Shown: piece after piece, positions 61,265 to 64,000 of the stretch
How the letters are laid out: every line of letters begins with the position of its first letter
Numbering within the stretch: position 1 is the stretch's first letter
Assembly (NCBI GenBank): GCA_017163975.1
Contig: JAFFSR010000035.1
Location: forward strand, 434,001 to 498,000
Origin: Anastatus disparis
Lineage: Eukaryota > Arthropoda > Insecta > Hymenoptera > Eupelmidae
Direction of reading: 5' to 3'
DNA length: 64,000 bases
Made by a program: the position numbers and the translations under genes
The notes under the pieces: model-generated
What the model was told of the DNA's origin: nothing
What the model saw: the letters and a program-made list of their open reading frames with translations, nothing else
The model's database searches: none

Positions 61265-61402
61265 GTGTGTGTCTGTGTCTGTCTGCGTCTGCGTGTGCGT
61301 GTGCGTGCGCGTGCGCGCGCGCGTGTGTGTGTGTGTGTGTGAGTGTGTGTGTGTGTGTGCGTGCGCGTGAGTGGATGTGTGTGTGTGTGCGTGCGCGTGA
61401 GT

Positions 61403-61445
<43 letters not shown>

Positions 61446-61490
61446 TGAGTGGGTGTGTATGTGTGTGTGTGTGCGTGTGCGTGTGCATTT
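61265..61490. repeat. (TG)n microsatellite with GTGCGCGTGAGTG units
   Basis: TG run interrupted by four GCGTGAGTGGGTG-like motifs at regular spacing, which also form a short higher-order repeat. The long Thr/His and Cys/Val frames over it are not genes. Confidence 0.95.
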
Positions 61491-61496
61491 TGTACA

Positions 61497-61745
61497 AGTA
61501 TCAACTGAACAAGAACCTATTAACTCGTCTTGACTCAGAGAAAGCCTCCCCATTTGTACTTCCTCGGAGATGAGTTTGTACACCCGTCATCGCCAACCTG
61601 GACAACAGATTATTGTATTGTCATCGGAGACCAAGGTTTGTGCCAAATTTCAGAAATTTCCATCGACAAAAAGTGTCTCAAATCGAGCGTGCAAGATTTG
61701 ATTACAGACAGACAGACAGACAGACAGACGTGAAAGCAAGCTTAA
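61497..61745 (+). repeat. Retroposon-like 3' tail with (ACAG)n
   Basis: A unique 200-bp segment (ACTCGTCTTGACTCAGAG ... GTGCCAAATTTCAGAAATTT) ending in ACAGACAGACAGACAGACGT and AAGCAAGCTTAA. This layout is common for 3' ends of LINEs or SINEs in insects. No reverse transcriptase is present. Confidence 0.5.
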
Positions 61746-62428
61746 GAAAAGCGCGTAATAAGAAAAAAATTAGGTGATTATAAAGAGATTTCTTCGTAAC
61801 TGTCAGATAAGTATTTAACTTTTAGGTTAAGTTAATTTAATTACTTTTAATTTTTAAAGAATTGATCCTTTGTTATTATTTGCAGGTTATTTATTTATAC
61901 AACAATATCAGCAACAGAAATAATAACAACAACAAAAGATGTTTTAAAATAATAAAAGCAAATAAAGAATTTGCTTTGCTTGAAATTTATATTTTGGTTG
62001 CTGATGAGTCATGCAAGCATAACTTACTGTTAAAATTATCATTGGGAAATCATAAAAATTATTAATAATTAATAATATTAATAATATTAATAATACATTA
62101 TTAATATTAATATTAATTTAATAATATTAAAACATTTATCAAATTATTAGATAATTTTATTTGCAATTGCATTGTCGACTCGGGTAAGTTCACAATTTTA
62201 TTAAATTTTTATTTATCAAAGTGCTTAATAATATTAAAGATTATATTTTATAGGTATAAAAAACTACTTTTATTAAATTATATTAAAATCAAAGCTAATT
62301 AAAATGCTTTGAGCAAATATAATATATACTACATATAAGGATTTTGACGTTAGTGCTTCAAAATAAATGAAAATAAGAAAATATATGATACCTTATATTT
62401 CATGAAAAACTCATTGTTATACCCTAAG

Positions 62429-63440
62429 ACTGTGGCTTTTTTTTAGTGTTAATATACTGAAACTTATCCCAAAGTTTCATCAAAATCTGAGACCCAGAGC
62501 TAATACATTCTCCTAGTCAGATGGATAATATATTAACTACCTCCAAACATATCATTTTGTTCTTTTTTAGAGAACAGACAAGATTGCTGATATATATTGG
62601 AATCGAGAAATTTTTTCTCTCCAAGCTATAAAAATCTATCTTATAAAGTGACACTGAGTTTCATATGACAAACTTAAATTAATCAAAAAATGTAAATACA
62701 GCAGTACATGGATTGAAATCATGTCTATTTAAATTACATTATCAAAATATAATATAAATAAAAAGCAAACTAATAATTATAGTTTTCTTGTACATTAAAA
62801 TAAAGCAATAAATATTGGAGCGCAGATTTTACAATCATATGACTCAAAAGATTATCAGACTTATATCTAACGTATAGGCAATTACTTAAAACTTATTTCT
62901 GAATATAAATGGATTTAAAAAATCATTAATTCATTAAAAAAATATATTTACTTTTATAAATATAAGTACCTTGTGTAAAAGTCCTCCAAGTTTTCTCAAT
63001 AAGAAACACCTCAAATTTTAAGATAAACTGGAAAATGGTGTGAATAAAATTTATAGTGAAGTACTTCCTTTCTTTTATTCTCTAATGAAACAAACTGCTG
63101 TATTTCAAATTATGAAGACAGGGAATTTGACATGTATACTTTATGGTTCAACCATATACACTACACTTTGCTTGAGAGAGGGTCTAGGGTCTTAGGATGG
63201 AATTCATAGACCCAAAACAAGCAACTGTGTTATTTGAGTATCAATGTTACTTGAGTAACATTTATGAATTGTATAGCTTAGTTACAAGTATCAATATTAC
63301 TTGAGTAACATTGATACTCAAGTACAGTGATGGATTTCGAGGATGCTTTATACATTCAGTAGATCTACATATTATGATACCATTTAGCCAACTTTAGAAA
63401 ACATATTATAGAATAATATATTCTGCAGATAATATCATTG
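62429..63440. other. AT-rich gap without genes
   Basis: Only a short inverted repeat is seen near 63,240-63,325 (CAATGTTACTTGAGTAACAT and GTATCAATATTACTTGAGT variants). Confidence 0.5.
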
Positions 63441-64000
63441 TAACGAAGTTGCCGATTTACAATTGGGGTGCTGGACGCTTCAGCGTTCCAGGATTTGTGG
63501 GATAGGGTAAAATTAAATAACAAAACTATTGAGTTAAATTAACTATAAAATATATTTTTAAATAAGAAAATTAACAAAATAAGAAAAGATTAATATTATA
63601 TACTGCATAATCAGGGTTCGGCAGTTTGAAACAAACGGAAAATAACATTGTTCATAGTTTTACAAATAAGCAGGCTTAAACACGCGTTTACACATTAATT
63701 TATAACAATCTAGCTAGTTTCCATCTTAAGTCGCGACAGCGCATGCGTAGGACAAGGAGTGCAACTAGTATAATCGAACACTGATACATAAGTAATCCCC
63801 TGGCACAGAGCGCAGTCAACGGTTTCTAGGTTAGGCTCGTCTTGCAATCACCCGCAATCACTTGACTGCAATCTGAACCCAACTATGCAGGGTTGACAGG
63901 ATATTACTTAGATTGTTATACGACCACAAGCAATTTCATATTTCGATTTTCGTACCAACTTTAAATGAGCATAACTTGGTGACAGAAGCACTTAGAAACT
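63441..64000 (+). mobile_element. Possible LTR start, incomplete
   Basis: TGTAACGAAGTTGCCGATTT has the TGTAAC opening seen in the two solo LTRs but is otherwise different. A small hairpin GCTGGACGCTTCAGCGTTCC follows. No end or target duplication is in the window, so this is tentative. Confidence 0.25.

Larger units (their letters stand above)
58792..62428. repeat. Inverted repeat of about 3.6 kb with nested foldbacks
   Basis: Left arm (58,792-59,745) and right arm (61,745-62,428) match: TTCATGAAATATGAGGC, GTCGACAATGCAATTGC, TTAACAGTAAGTCATGC and TTACGAAGAAATCTC each have mirrors on the right. Between the arms lie two foldbacks, a TG microsatellite and a retroposon-like tail. No gene seen. 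Confidence 0.7.

Noticed and set aside
61178..61583. Long Thr/His or Cys/Val frames
   Set aside because: Pure translation of the TG microsatellite.

Overview
This window looks like transposon-packed, AT-rich heterochromatin-like DNA from an insect. I favour a hymenopteran such as a parasitoid wasp, but that is only an inference. It is eukaryotic because it carries tRNA-derived SINEs with target duplications, solo LTRs, a LINE 3' end, Helitron remnants, a Polinton/Maverick gene block, many foldback MITEs and an arthropod-type TATA/initiator promoter. I found no convincing intact host gene; almost every coding stretch belongs to a mobile element.

Layout: 1-3,560 is a strongly G-depleted, C/T-skewed stretch of doubtful quality. 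4,262-6,148 holds two tandem copies of one repeat, the first split by a foldback element. 6,150-20,652 is one giant imperfect palindrome (arms about 6.4 and 8.0 kb, centre about 14,200) whose arms differ by clean insertions: a minisatellite element, a solo LTR and two SINEs on the left, and a Helentron-like element on the right. 20,653-28,590 holds hairpin clusters, minisatellites, a foldback, a LINE tail and a decayed Helitron helicase. 28,591-29,373 is a nest of three TTAA-flanked MITEs. 30,620-36,090 is an autonomous-type TTAA-flanked DNA transposon with a DDE transposase (Mutator-like/Kolobok-like). 36,105-47,338 is a second giant foldback carrying inverted arrays of a tandem repeat, each unit built on the same short palindrome; it also contains another solo LTR of the same family and a 2.5-kb TIR element with a 10-bp target duplication.

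47,907-54,237 (minus strand) is the structural half of a Polinton: major capsid, core-like basic protein, minor capsid (penton-like), integrase, a phospholipase A2-like protein, two conserved accessory proteins and the packaging ATPase, tightly packed and overlapping like a virus genome. It is dead: the ATPase and the minor capsid gene each have one in-frame stop, and the major capsid gene has a stop plus two MITE insertions at TTAA sites. No DNA polymerase B, adenain-type protease or terminal repeats are visible. Upstream lies a plus-strand TATA/Inr promoter with a splice donor. 55,123-55,835 holds exons of a frameshifted minus-strand gene, and the rest (56,049-62,428) is more TTAA MITEs and nested inverted repeats.

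The unifying theme is the TTAA-targeted family: at least ten foldback MITEs, most with ends of the form TTAAG plus purines, alongside one transposase-bearing element whose ends have the same form. They insert in each other, side by side sharing a TTAA, and in the capsid gene. Duplicated sequences and opposite palindrome arms supply natural empty sites that date many insertions.
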